A program made the position numbers and the translations under genes. A stretch of 64,000 nucleotides of DNA from Actinomucor elegans (taxonomy: Eukaryota; Mucoromycota; Mucoromycetes; Mucorales; Mucoraceae): NCBI GenBank assembly GCA_026027325.1, contig JAMSLZ010000010.1, forward strand, positions 806,001 to 870,000, written 5' to 3'. The first letter of the stretch is position 1; every line of letters starts with the position of its first letter. The notes under the pieces are model-generated. The model saw only the letters and a program-made list of their open reading frames with translations. It searched no databases and was not told where the DNA came from. Of the stretch, positions 45,236 to 56,427 are shown piece after piece.

Positions 45236-45574
45236 ATTTTTATTTTTACAATTTAAATGTAGTGTGTATAGTCATGAACAGAGATGTATGGTTTATTGCA
45301 GATTTATTTAAAAATGTGATTAAGAGATAAAAGGTTACCTTTATTCATTTAGTATTCTATTTAATATTTATAATAATTAAAATGTTACACACAAATACGT
45401 GTGTACCTGATAGAACATTTCTATTCTTGTTAAGCTTAAATAAAATAAAAAGTGCTTGTTATATCTATTAAAGTGCCATGTCTTTTATATAGATATTGAA
45501 AAGAAAGGGCTACGTTTAAACAAATATAGCTTTGTGAATTATCGATTAAAAAACAAAGGTTTATTTTTATGCAG
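45236..45574. other. spacer 3' of tRNA-Val and of the MDM1-like gene
   Basis: It begins with the T-rich Pol III termination signal and is otherwise AT-rich with no gene seen. Confidence 0.5.
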
Positions 45575-48500
45575 TTAGTAGTAATCATGTTTACTATCAC
45601 TACCATCATTATTAGGATCGACTACTGATAACTCGGGGAATAATGCGAAAATGATTTCATCTAATAAGGTATAAACCAAATCTTGGTTCAGTCGCTTATT
45701 TTGAAGTACAGTAAATAACCTTCTAGCTCCTTTACGAGCATTTTGTCTACCCACCATATTGCCAAGCAAATCTAAAAGAACGTTTTAAATCATTCAATTT
45801 CCAATGATATGTATTTTTTGTTACCTGGTAACCAAGTCGATAGTTTTCGATTGGCTTCTTCTCTTGTTTGTACTTTTTCCTCTGGTTTTCTCGGCTCTTT
45901 GAATGTCAATGGTCCACCATCAGGCCATAAACTGTTGGTGACTTTGTTCAAATAGAAAACAATCATTGAAGAAGAACACAGATACTTGAGTGATTCTCTT
46001 AGTTTCCTACAGAATAATATCATGGTTAAATTACAGTACATTATTTGGATTAAAGCTTCTATACCTTTCAATGGTACCTTCCAAGATTTGTTGAAGAATG
46101 ATAACGACCGCTTGTCTTCTTAACCAATTTGTCTTATCCTTAAGTTCAAACATTTCAATGAACAAGTCACAAAGCGGTTCAGTAAACCTGGTGATACCCT
46201 CTGCTTTCAAAGCATCAGGCAATTCAGGTGTGCTTGCTGTAGTAGAAGCCGTATTGGCATTGGCATTGGCATTGGCAGTGGCAGTAAAATCAGCATGATT
46301 GGAAGCATCTTTACTGCGCGCACTATTTGAACTCGTGCTGTCTTCAATTGAAAAATCCATGACTTGTTCACCTAACCGCTGCGTAATTAAATCCAGCATC
46401 GAAGGGCCAATCAAGATATCATCAATACCAGCGGCTACAGTCTTATAAATGTGTCTCATGAACCCTTTAGAAGGTTTCTTTTGTAATAACGTATTGTCTT
46501 CTGCAGATACTGCTGCTATAGATTTTTGCAGATTCTGTATGGAAGGAGAAGTCAGCGAATGTAAAGAAGAGCTAGAGGAAGATGTTTGTAATGCAGCACC
46601 ATTTCCAAACAAACCACCAACAAAGGGCCATTCAGTATCAGGACCAGGTACAAAGATGTTTTGCTGAGACAGAAACGACCGAAATGTTTGACTTTGACAA
46701 ATCTCTTTATCTTGAATCAATTTTCTTAAATAACGTTCCAAGCTTAATCTTCTTGTCTCTACAAAGTGTTTTTGTAACTTGAGGAAGGATGAAGGCCATT
46801 TGGAAGGAAATTCCATCAATCTCACAGCCGGGAACTGTTCTTTCAGCTTTTGATGTAGTGCAAAAAATTCAGAATAACGTCTTGCTACAATCCAACCTGA
46901 AGCATAGTTACCGTCCACACCCAATTGCTGAATTTCAATCACGTACAGAGCAAAATCACCATGCTTGTCATTGCCAATGGTGGCGCTAGTGATAGTAACT
47001 TGAGATCGTTGAGGCATCAATACGTTTTCTGACGCCTGCAGCTCATATTGCGATTTCTGATACAGAATCTGCTGTAATTCTTGTCTAAACATGGTCTTGG
47101 ACTTTTTGAGGATACGCAGTTCTTCTAGTTTTTGCTGTGATTCAGCTTTAATGATCAGAGCATCTACAATGGCCTCATGGGCTGTTAATTTTTCCACTTC
47201 TTCTGATAATTGTTGCACTTTGGCTGCCAGCATAAGATCACCGGGTGGCGCGAAATGAACATTGTTTATAGTTTCATCTTCTACTGTCAACTGCGATTCC
47301 AGAGTGGACGGCATATTGGCCATGGGTTTAGACGAGGTTGTGTTAGTGATACTGCTACTATTACTTTTGTTGGATGGCAATACAGATTCGAGTGAGTCAT
47401 GTTCTATTTCAGAGATAGCATTGGTTCCACCTGAAGAAGTCCATGACGGCAGTGGATACGCATTTTGAACTGGTACTGCTGTAGTTGATTTCATACCCCT
47501 GCTGCCGCATAACATAAGAGCAGAAGATGATGAAGAAGGCTTGAGCAAGAGTTGAGGTGGTGCTAATAGTGGTGATGAAGAGGAAGCAGGTAATGAAGTT
47601 GGCTTTTTTATAATGTCTTGTTCTTCTACTTGTTCTTTATTAGTGAGAGGAGCCATTTCCTCGAGTACGTTGCCATCTAAAATTGATCTTAATTCAGCTT
47701 CTACAGCGTCGACTGTATTACTTCTAATTAATCGGTTTCGTTTTGCCGTTATTTGTGTATCCAATTCTTCAGGTTGTTGCTGTTGAGTATACTCATCTTC
47801 GTCATCTTCTTCTTCCAGTGATTGAATAGAAGCAGATATCGAGCCTTGTTGTGATTCAATTGGCTCAGTACTTTGCCAAAGGCGACGATTGGATGCAAAC
47901 ATGTTTGAAAATGATAAAAATCGAGAAGAACTTTTGGTAGTTGAATCAGATAATGCACGTTGGTGACCTCGAGGCTTAGGATAGAGAGATGCAGATGAAT
48001 CATTAACGCTTGAGGGAGAATTAATCACAGTATGCGTAGAATGAATAGAGGCAGGTCGATTAGTGATTTTAGATGGGGAAGATGATTGATATAGGGTGCT
48101 CTCATCCAGGCTTCTTCTTGTATGTACTTGTTCAACCTCATCAAGCGTATTTGTGCTAGTCATAATGTTGGACGTTGCTGGTGGTGCAGAAGACAGAAAT
48201 TTGAAATACAAATCAGACCGTTTGAAATATGGATAATGTTCTTTTTCGATTTCCCAAAAAACATGCTGTTGGATTCGTATTAACCGAAGCCGCAACTCTC
48301 GTATGTGATTGGCGAAAGCAGCTTCTTCAGTGCAACTACTGGCTAATTGAATCGTGTTCTTAAGGTCTTTTACCAATTGCTCTGCTATATGAAGCCGATG
48401 CGGTGCTGTTTCAGTAAAATACATTTCATACATCATCTTCACATCTTGTAAAAAAGTTCCTCTCTGCTGATCTTGAGATATATCTGTAGTGATATTGAAA

Positions 48501-50393
48501 CCTTCAACCATTAACCAGAACTGTAGCTTAACCATATCTCCACGACGATCCATGAACTCCATAAAATAAGACAATCCAGCTGTGTTTGTCAAAATGTCCT
48601 TCAGATTGTAGCCTATGGATAGTGAAAGACTAGTGCTTTGTTTTCTACCGCCCACACCAAACAGTTGAGAAGTTGACTTTTTCTATTATGACAGTTAATT
48701 TATAGAATGAAATGGGCGTACTTTACTTACAAAGTCAAACTGCTCCCCAGATAACGTAGCAATACGCTTATCTACCCTTTTCTTGGCTACACTGAGCCGA
48801 TTGATATAGACTAGCACATCCTGTACTTTTTCACCATCCATAATTTCTTCAGGGTCTCTGTCCGCTATTTATTTGTTTAATCATTCTATGTTATTGCAAT
48901 ATGTAACACTTTTACCTATTTGTGCTTTCTTCTTTCTGATTTGAGTAACAATGTCGTTTCTGACGCGTTTTAAGTCCAACAGGTTCTTCTCTTCTTGTAT
49001 CATTTGCAGAAAATCTTGAAAAGCACGTCTACCCATCTTTACACTGCCAAATCCATATTTCTGTTTTTTTTGCATTGATGTTGATTCAAAATAAGGAAAT
49101 CGGGCATAACGTGATATACTGTCATTGGCTTCTGCGTGCCTTGAGCTAGTATTGGATTCATCGTCCGTATCTTGATCATCCTCTTGTTCTGATCCATCTT
49201 CATAATCCTCAATATGATCAATATGACTGGATCGAATGCCTGTGCCAAGATACGCTGTTGAGAATTGAGTTTTGGGGCCCATCTTTTGACGTTTATCGAG
49301 TTTTTGTAATCCATACTGTAGTTGATCTGTAGATTTGAAAACATTCATGACTTCTTCCTCGGGATCCATCATATCGCCGTCATGATTGGATGAATGACGA
49401 TTTAGTACTTCACGTAACTGTCGTACCATTTTTTGTTCAATAATAGCTTTCCCCAACTAGCATAACGGTTATATTTCAAATACTTAAGGCCACGTCTTTT
49501 TTTTTTTCGCTTACATAGGCATCAATGGTTTGATTCCAAAAATCAGGATCTGCTAGCATATCCAAGACAGGCTGTAAAACCGAATTTGAAATGATTTCGC
49601 GCATGACTACCCTTACAGGGCCACTTTGTAATTCCTTATGGTCTATCACGTACGGTAGCACGCGTTCGATCAGATGTCGAAGATACGCGATTTCTGTTGG
49701 TTTAGTAGTTGCAGCTGCTGTAGTTAATGCAGTGTGTAATTTACCGCCTCGAAATCTTGAAGCAAGCAATAAATCCAATTCATCTGACTGAGTCACTGAG
49801 CGCTCTAATGATTTACCTCTCAGCGACACTTCAGCCGTACGGAAGTCTGCAATATGGGCTGTCATGCGAGGCATAATCTTATTGAGCACCAACTGTAACA
49901 CGTCTGTGTTCTGTACGCGTTCTGTTAATTGAGCCGCTGCTCCTCGAATGATATGATCCACAGCAAAAGGAAACGATTGCTCGGAAAGTGTGCCTGTGAT
50001 CTTGACAAACCACGATTGAATAAAATCTCGAAGAATGTACTGTAAAAGTGTGTTGAAAGCCGCGTCAACATCTGGATCGTCTGTTAATGCAGTAGGTTTA
50101 TGTTGATTCTCGAGGATCCTTAGTTTATGAAGCTGTGGCCATACTGATTTGTGAGTCAAACGCAATGGTCTGAAGCTGTTCTCGAGTTTTCTAGCATTGA
50201 CTTGCGGAGAAACAAAATATTTAATGTAGATATAAAGTACAGCTGTATTGAGAATGAGTAGACTGCACAAACTGGCCATAGGAAGTGTCAAAGCCAAGAA
50301 AAAGTAGTTTTTGCTCCAGTTTCCCGAAGCAAATATATAAATAATTATAGACATCAAACATATCAATGTACTTGAACATTTGAAATTGATCAT
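45575..50393 (-). CDS. MDM1: Mdm1/SNX13-family sorting nexin (PXA-RGS-PX-nexin C)
   Basis: Mdm1 tethers ER to vacuole/endosome contact sites and contributes to lipid metabolism. Six exons (50393-49515, 49456-48916, 48864-48731, 48682-46065, 46006-45825, 45771-45575) join in phase to about 1516 aa. Two N-terminal membrane helices (ICLMSIIIYIF; PMASLCSLLILNTAVLYIYI) fit ER anchoring. The PXA domain follows (LLQYILRDFIQSWFVKIT; FAVDHIIRGAAAQLTERVQN). An acidic linker precedes an RGS-like domain starting ILTNTAGLSYFMEFMDRRGD. A long Ser-rich region leads to the PX domain (GWIVARRYSEFFALHQKLKE, MEFPSKWP) and then the C-terminal nexin domain (LCDLFIEMFELKDKTNWLRR). The domain order is diagnostic. 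It is larger than yeast Mdm1 because of disordered inserts. It shares a 157-bp divergent promoter with the deoxyhypusine synthase gene. Confidence 0.92.
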
Positions 50394-50550
50394 GTTTAAA
50401 TTACGAGTTGATTGTCAAACAAGAAAAGAAAAGGGGGGAAACTCAAAACGCTTTTGAGAATACTGGTTCAATCGGCATATGAAAATATCTATCAAACATT
50501 ATAGTGTGACTTTTCCAGGGTTAAAAAGTTTTTCTTTTCACTTTAGCAAA
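50394..50550. promoter_or_regulatory. shared divergent promoter MDM1/DYS1
   Basis: Only 157 bp separate the inferred MDM1 start (50393) and the deoxyhypusine synthase start (50551), so both promoters must overlap here. It has a GGGGGGAAA run near 50436 and a pyrimidine-rich TTTTTCTTTTCACTTTAG stretch directly before the plus-strand ATG. Confidence 0.6.
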
Positions 50551-51697
50551 ATGTCAAACACAACAGAACCTACAGGCGCTCTTGATGCTGTTTTTGTAGA
50601 ATCAGTCGAAATGCCTGAGGGATCTGTCCTCATTCAAGGCCCTGACTTTAACAAAAAGTTGTCATTGTCTGAATTATTGGGTTCATATAAGCAAATTGGT
50701 TACCAAGGTAGTAGCCTTGGTGAAGCTATCGAGATCATCAAGGAAATGGTAACTCTTAAAGGTCTGTTTGAGGTTATTACCGAGATTAATACTTTAGAAA
50801 TAGAGAAAATGGCGTCTTTCTGACGATGCTGTATTACCTGATGAAGCAAAAGATTATCTTGACCCAGAAGTGCGCAAGCAAACTAAATGTAAAATTTTCT
50901 TGGGCTATACATCCAACCTTGTGTCATCAGGTTTACGTGAGATCATTCGTTTCTTGGTTCAACATAAGATGGTGGATGTCCTTGTTGCTACAGCTGGTGG
51001 TGTGGAAGAAGACTTTATTAAATGTCTTGCACCTACTTATCTCGGTGAATTCTCATTGAAGGGCAGCGATCTTCGTAAGCAAGGTCTGAATCGTATTGGT
51101 AACCTGTTAGTTCCCAACAATAATTACTGCAAGTTTGAAGATTGGATCATTCCCATCTTTGATGCTATGTTGGAAGAGCAAAAGACGAAAAACATTACTT
51201 GGACACCTTCGACCATGATTGAGCGATTGGGTAACGAAATCAATGATGAATCCAGTATTTACTACTGGACCAGCAAGAACAAGATTCCTGTGTTTTGTCC
51301 AGCAATCACCGATGGTTCTTTGGGTGATATGATCTATTTCCATTCGTATAAGAATCCTGGTTTGATTATCGATATTGCTGCTGATATTCGTGCCATGAAT
51401 AACCAAGCTGTATTTGCCAAAAAGACGGGTATGATCATTTTAGGTGGCGGTATCATTAAACATCATATTTGTAATGCCAATTTGATGAGAAATGGCGCTG
51501 ATTATGCCGTTTATATTAATACTGGTCAAGAGTTTGATGGTAGTGATGCTGGTGCACGTCCTGATGAAGCAGTTTCTTGGGGTAAAATCCGCGCAGACAG
51601 TAAATCTTGCAAGATTTATGCCGATGCTACTCTTGTTTTCCCATTAATCGTTGCAGAGACCTTTGCAAAAGAACACCATGCTGAAAAAAACAAATAG
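50551..51697 (+). CDS. DYS1: deoxyhypusine synthase
   Basis: This enzyme transfers the aminobutyl group of spermidine to one lysine of eIF5A, the first step of hypusine formation. It is a cytosolic homotetramer that uses NAD. Exons 50551-50748 and 50804-51697 give 363 aa, the usual length. The junction restores the family block [12 protein letters not shown]. Hallmarks are [73 protein letters not shown] and the active-site lysine in [10 protein letters not shown]. The upstream in-frame ATG at 50479 is disfavoured because [15 protein letters not shown] gives the family-like N-terminus. Identification is certain. Confidence 0.97.
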
Positions 51698-52456
51698 AAT
51701 ATAGAGACACCACTACCTTTGTATCATAGTACATATATAGCATAACCACCATAACAATAAAGAAAGAATTTATCATACGCCAGACGGCATAGAAACAACG
51801 AAATTTCGCGAAATTCGAGTATCTTTCCTCGCCGCGATAATGAATATTTTAGGCTAGCAATGAATGGTGTGGATTAAAGAGATACAAACATGTACTTTAT
51901 AGAGTATAGTTGTTTTTGGGAACTTTTTTTTTTTTTTTTTTTTTTTTGCTAACGGAAATTTCAAGAAAATGAACACCTTTTTTTCTTTACAGGTATCAAA
52001 TTTTCATATCTATTCTAGTGTCTTGATGCGTGCATGACATATTTATGCTTCAAGGGCATCCTAAAAAAAAGGTAATTTATATTTAAAGGAAATTACATGC
52101 ACGATAGAGCAGTCCTTGTGTGTTTCGTTGTGTTTTTAGAGTCCAGAATACACGAGCTAAAGTAAAATTTCAAAAATTCAATAAATCAGGTGTTTTATCA
52201 AATAAAACTTTATGGTTTCAAGGAAGTACCAAACAGTCATTATATTGTTCAATACATAATATATTTCATGTAGTTTGTCAAATCAGTTTTGCGTGCTGAA
52301 AACTCTCTTACATTTGAGGCCAAATTTTCCTTTTTTTTTTTATAAAAAATTAAATAACCGACGGCGAATCAATTGTTCCAATGATTAAAATTCGCAACGC
52401 TTGCAAGTATAAATACAGCATAGCAGGTCAACCTTTCTCTTTTTTTTTTCTCTCAC
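51698..52456. other. intergenic spacer
   Basis: AT-rich sequence with a T tract at about 51925-51947 and another near 52330-52341. It contains a TTTCGCGAAATTCG palindromic stretch near 51802-51815. No gene seen. Confidence 0.5.
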
Positions 52457-52879
52457 ATGGCTTCCAGTAGTAAAAAGCAAGAACAAGAAATTGGGTTTGC
52501 AGTAGAACCTATCACTGACTGCCCTCATATACCAGTTTCGGTCGTTAAAGAGAGTTCTTATTACGCGCCTTGTCAAGTTTGTCAAGATACAAAAGAGAAT
52601 TGGCAATGTCTTTCTTGTAATTCAGTTTATTGTTCCCGATATTGCCAAGGCCATATGAAAGAACACGTCACGGAAAATACAAGCCATTCAGTGTGTATAA
52701 GCTATAGTGATTTATCAGTTTGGTGTTATATATGTGATAGCTATATTACACACAAGGTAAGGTTTATTAATATACAAGTAATAATAGTAGAGGTATGATA
52801 TATAACAGGATTACATTAGGATTTGGAGCCCATTAAGAGAGTATTATATATAGCAAAGTTTGGCAAAGAACCATATTAA
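52457..52879 (+). CDS. stand-alone ZnF-UBP ubiquitin-binding protein
   Basis: ZnF-UBP domains bind the free C-terminus of ubiquitin (as in HDAC6, USP5 and BRAP2). Here the domain is nearly the whole 119-aa protein. Exons are 52457-52756 and 52820-52879. Zinc ligands are visible: DCPHI, CQVCQDTKENWQCLSCNSVY, CSRYCQGHMKEHVTENTSHS. The ubiquitin-contact DLSVWCYICDSYITHK follows. The second exon adds DLEPIKRVLYIAKFGKEPY, equivalent to the end of HDAC6-like ZnF-UBP proteins. That match, not the nearest AG, fixed the acceptor at 52818-52819. The stop is 14 bp from the stop of the gene on the other strand. Confidence 0.85.
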
Positions 52880-52893
52880 ATAAACCCAAGGTA

Positions 52894-53259
52894 TTAGTGT
52901 GTCGGCTGAACTCGATAATCTTTGGAGTAATCTTGATAAGAAGGTGGTGGTGGATTAACCGAAGAGTCAGCAGGTCTATACGTTGTGAAGGCGGATGATT
53001 GTGTTGGTGGAGGAGGAGCATACGTCGCTGGTTGTGTGGGTTGGTTATGTAGGGGTATGCCATTCACGTCTACCACGACAAAGTTCTCTGGGTACGTACC
53101 GGCAGGAACTAATGCCGAGAATTTGATAAGTCAATGGTTATGTGTAATGTTTTCTTACTTACTTGTATTTGCTCTTCTTCTTCTCTTGAATATAACGAAT
53201 AGAGAAAGGAATAGCAGGATAAGACATATAATCCAAATGACATTATAATATATAAACAT
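52894..53259 (-). CDS. Rcr-like single-pass membrane protein with PPxY motif
   Basis: Rcr1/Rcr2-type proteins are small membrane adaptors with a C-terminal PY motif that recruits the Rsp5/Nedd4 ubiquitin ligase. Exons 53259-53163 and 53108-52894 give 103 aa. The protein has a short lumenal N-terminus, one strong helix (VIWIICLILLFLSLFVIF), a basic stop-transfer (KRRRR), and a Pro/Gln-rich cytosolic tail with PPPPTQ and PPPPSYQDY, where PPSY fits the PPxY consensus. Family assignment rests on this layout plus the tail and not on long sequence identity. The gene is convergent with the ZnF-UBP gene and divergent from TRM10. Confidence 0.65.
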
Positions 53260-53497
53260 TTTATAAAAAAATAATAAAAAGAGTTAAAAAGAAGCAAAAG
53301 AAAAAACAAAGGCATGAATCAATTTTAAATACGGAAGAATGAAGGACATTTGATTGGTTGGTTTGACAAATGTCTAGAAAACTCTTGGCTGACGAACAAT
53401 GGAATTCGGGAAAATCGGAAATGATTGCTCAGCAGTAGATGTTAAACAAGGCCTGACTTTAAAAAAAAGTTTTTTTTTTTTTTTTTTCTTTAACTAA

Positions 53498-54482
53498 ATG
53501 ACAGAATCGACAGTTGATCTAGAAACCAAGTCAACTATACGCAACTTCCAAGGTCTGAAGTATGATATAAATGATCCCAAGTTTGAAGGTCTTTCAAAAA
53601 GAGCCATAAAGAAACTGTTAAGAGACGAACAGTGGAACGCGACGAAAGACACGCGACGCAAAGAGCTTCGAGAAAAATGCAAAATGAAGCGACTCGAGAA
53701 ACGTAAACAAATGAGGGAAGGCATTATCGAGCGACCGCCGACTAAAAAGAAACTAGCATTCTTGAGCGAATTAACTAACGTGGGTGTGATTATTGACTGT
53801 GGATTTAATGACTTGATGACAGAGAAAGTATGCTTGTTGTAAGCACTCAACAACTGGATGACTGATCATATATATATATAGGAACTTTATTCATACATTA
53901 AACAACTGGGTTATGCCTATGGCAAGAATAGGGTGGCACCTAAATCAATGAAAATAACCTTGACTTCAATGGATGATACCATTCGAAAAGCTATGGATGA
54001 AAAGTTACCTAGCTGGCATCAATGGAAAGAGAACAAGGTGACAGTACAAGCAGCATCTTATATAGATAGCTTTTGCATTGAGGATTTGGTGTATTTGTCA
54101 GCAGATTCAGATAACGTGATTGAAACACTAGAAGAAGGAAAGCAGTATATCATAGGTGGCATTGTAGACAAGAATCGGTACAAAAATCTGTGTCAAGATA
54201 AAGCAACCAAGCAAGGTATTCAAACTGCTCGTTTGCCTATCGGTGATTATTTACAAATGTCCAGTCGCAAGGTTTTGACTGTAAATCAAGGTAATCCTTG
54301 AATTGATTTACATATCATTGATTAGCTAATATGGTGCTATAGTATTAGAAATTATGTTAAAATGGCTAGAACTTAAAGATTGGCAGAAGGCGTTTATGGA
54401 AGTGATACCAGGGAGAAAACTAAAAGATGTTAAACTAGTGACAGAAAGTAATAAATCAACAAAAGCAGCAGCAGGTCCCTAA
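53498..54482 (+). CDS. TRM10: tRNA (guanine-9-N1)-methyltransferase Trm10
   Basis: Trm10 is a SPOUT-fold enzyme that methylates N1 of G9 in tRNAs using S-adenosylmethionine. Exons 53498-53827, 53882-54290 and 54343-54482 give 292 aa in phase. A lysine/arginine-rich N-terminal extension (SKRAIKKLLRDEQWNATKD; REKCKMKRLEKRKQMRE) is typical for tRNA contact. The catalytic SPOUT part shows VGVIIDCGFNDLM, EKQYIIGGIVDKNR-type sequence (here GKQYIIGGIVDKNRYKN), GIQTARLPIGDYLQM and the final VLEIMLKWLELKDWQKAF helix. Length and motifs fit the fungal family. Confidence 0.95.
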
Positions 54483-55130
54483 AGCACAGTTACTCGCAGC
54501 ACAAATGCCAAGCTTACAGATAAAATAACCTGTCACAAACAATGCATCATCATCTTAAGTGTAACAGACTATGGACTATTGACGAGTTCAGCTGGTTTAT
54601 TTACCATCGATAGCTCCTATATAAGCAATACGCTTCTTGGCGAGATAATAACTCAAGATACGAGCTATTTTATAAGCATTTGCCAGGAGAGCGCGTTGTC
54701 GATTGAATTATAGTTGGTGCGCGAAAGAACTTTTTTTTTTTTTTTTTTTTGTGATGCCTACTATCACTATCAAGATTGCTGGTACTATAGTTTTGTGAAT
54801 AATGTGGAAACTTGCTCTGTCGTCTGATTTGACAGTTACGATTACTATAGAAACTTGTATCATGATAATTATACCTGTAGTGCACTGGTGTTTGATAGTA
54901 TATAGCTACTACTTGCAACAGCTTGGATATATATAGTAATCCATTTGTCTCCAGTTTGATTGAATTATTAAGCAGACAAACGCTAGATAACAGTTCGAAG
55001 AGACCGGTGAGGTGCAGATAATAGAGTGCAGTCATTCGCCCGTTTTCTAAATAGACAACACTGATACCCAACTCATTTAGCAAGTATCCATTCCGTGATA
55101 ACTTTTTATTATTGATATCTTTTGCAACAA
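54483..55130. other. convergent intergenic spacer
   Basis: This lies between the TRM10 stop and the stop of the coiled-coil gene. A minus-strand ORF (54670-55083) spans most of it, but its composition is not convincing and a T tract at 54731-54751 drives its Lys run. Confidence 0.45.
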
Positions 55131-55583
55131 CTAATCATCTTGTGCGTAATATCCCTTTTTGATTAAAGCGTCCAAAAGTATTCTTCTTTCGGTTTTTAAT
55201 CTCTTTAGTTTCTTTTCTGTATTGGCCCATTCATCGCATAACATTTCATTCTCTCGTAAAATATAGTGTAGTTGAGCTTTGGCTAGTTTATACTGGTCCA
55301 TAATGCTATTGTTATCTTTTTTCAGGTTACCACTATGAACGATTTTATGCTTAAATCGAGTAGTTATGTCGCGATGAGAAGCATCATTAGTTGATGCCGT
55401 AGTCTGTATGTCAATGTCTTGGTTGTCGGAATCGTCAGAGGATAAAGAATCATTAAGCTCCTGCTGTAACTCGATCAGTTTGCGCTTCTTTCTTATCGAC
55501 AAAGGGACCTTGTTCAACTTGTTGTCTTCCTGTTGTGGATTCAAATCGCTACGATGGATATCCAATTCCTCCATTTTATACAT
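55131..55583 (-). CDS. acidic/basic coiled-coil protein, possibly an INO80-complex subunit
   Basis: This is a 150-codon single exon. The first half is charged and Ser/Asp-rich with a basic patch (SIRKKRKLIELQQELND) and an acidic stretch (SDDSDNQDID). The second half forms a clear amphipathic coiled coil (YKLAKAQLHYILRENEMLCD; EWANTEKKLKRLKTERRILL then DALIKKG). The YK-x2-K-x2-L-x2-IL-x2-NE layout with a terminal LLDAL resembles the INO80E/TFPT-type coiled coil of chromatin-remodelling complexes. That is a weak resemblance from memory. Start could be MYKMEEL or MEEL. Confidence 0.5.
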   Translation of the reverse strand: MYKMEELDIHRSDLNPQQEDNKLNKVPLSIRKKRKLIELQQELNDSLSSDDSDNQDIDIQTTASTNDASHRDITTRFKHKIVHSGNLKKDNNSIMDQYKLAKAQLHYILRENEMLCDEWANTEKKLKRLKTERRILLDALIKKGYYAQDD

Positions 55584-56427
55584 TTATGCGCGTTTAGTAC
55601 AAAGAAAGAAAGAATTTGACGTTGCTATCAGCCACCAGCAACTACTACTACTATCGATTTACTTATACCTATGCAGTTTAAGAAAGTTTGACTCTCTGGC
55701 TCTGATTGGTGGCAGCAGCATCAGTATTTGATTGAATGTATAACTCGCTTTTCATTATTAACAAATATAATACATCTATCGTGTTTCATTCCAGTAAATT
55801 GTCTAATGGATCTTTTAAATCATTCTAACCATGGCATACTTATCAGATGCAGTATCTGATTGGGATCGGTCGAGAGATCTGCCGATCATCATGTGGAATT
55901 TATAATTACAAGACTCTTATATAGAATAAGGCTCTTTTTACCTTTTATTATAATAAGAAGGGTTACTATATAGTCAAAGTAACACAGCCTTTAAGCCTTT
56001 CAATGAATCAAGTGGATTTTTCACAAAAATTTGTCGTATCCATATTTTCATTGTTTCAGAAAACTAAAGAAGCAGAAGGGTCTAAAATTGGATAAGAACT
56101 AATCCTACTTGCCCTGTTGGTAATCGAGCTAATCTCACGGAAAAATAAGCTCAAATGCATTAAAATCACGTATTTACATATATAGACCAAGTGTCATTTC
56201 CGTCAAGTTACTGAATTGATGTTTCTGTATAAGCACAATCAAACTTCACGACGATCTGTCTTATTCTCGAAGGGTGGGTATAATATGCAAGTTCATTTTA
56301 TTTTTATTTTTATTTTATTTTTTAAAAAAACAATGATTCAACCATGTTACTAACACTGAGATATCACTAAAACTCCTCTACCTAGAAAACAGTAAATAAA
56401 AATTCTACAATAGTAAGTTTAAGCCAT
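55584..56427. other. intergenic spacer with repeat copy
   Basis: AT-rich sequence containing the dispersed repeat core at 55821-55882. The right end near 56300-56330 is a T-rich (ATTTT)n-like stretch just past the HERPUD-like stop. No gene seen. Confidence 0.5.
55821..55882 (-). repeat. dispersed repeat core, copy 7
   Basis: The minus strand reads CTCTCGACCGATCCCAATCA, then GATACTGCATCTGATAAGTA and TGCCATGGTTAGAATG. It matches the CGATC..AAT..GCATCTGATTAGTA core and the 3' box of copies 3 and 5. Confidence 0.5.

Noticed and set aside
45100..45330. 76-codon plus-strand ORF
   Set aside because: It runs straight through the tRNA-Val gene and is explained by it.
52811..52819. Earlier AG (TATAACAG at 52807-52808) as acceptor in the ZnF-UBP gene
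   Set aside because: It leads to a short unrelated tail, whereas the AG at 52818-52819 restores the family ending with IAKFG.
54670..55083. 137-codon minus-strand ORF between TRM10 and the coiled-coil gene
   Set aside because: Composition is not protein-like overall and its Lys run comes from a T tract; no splice partner or family resemblance.
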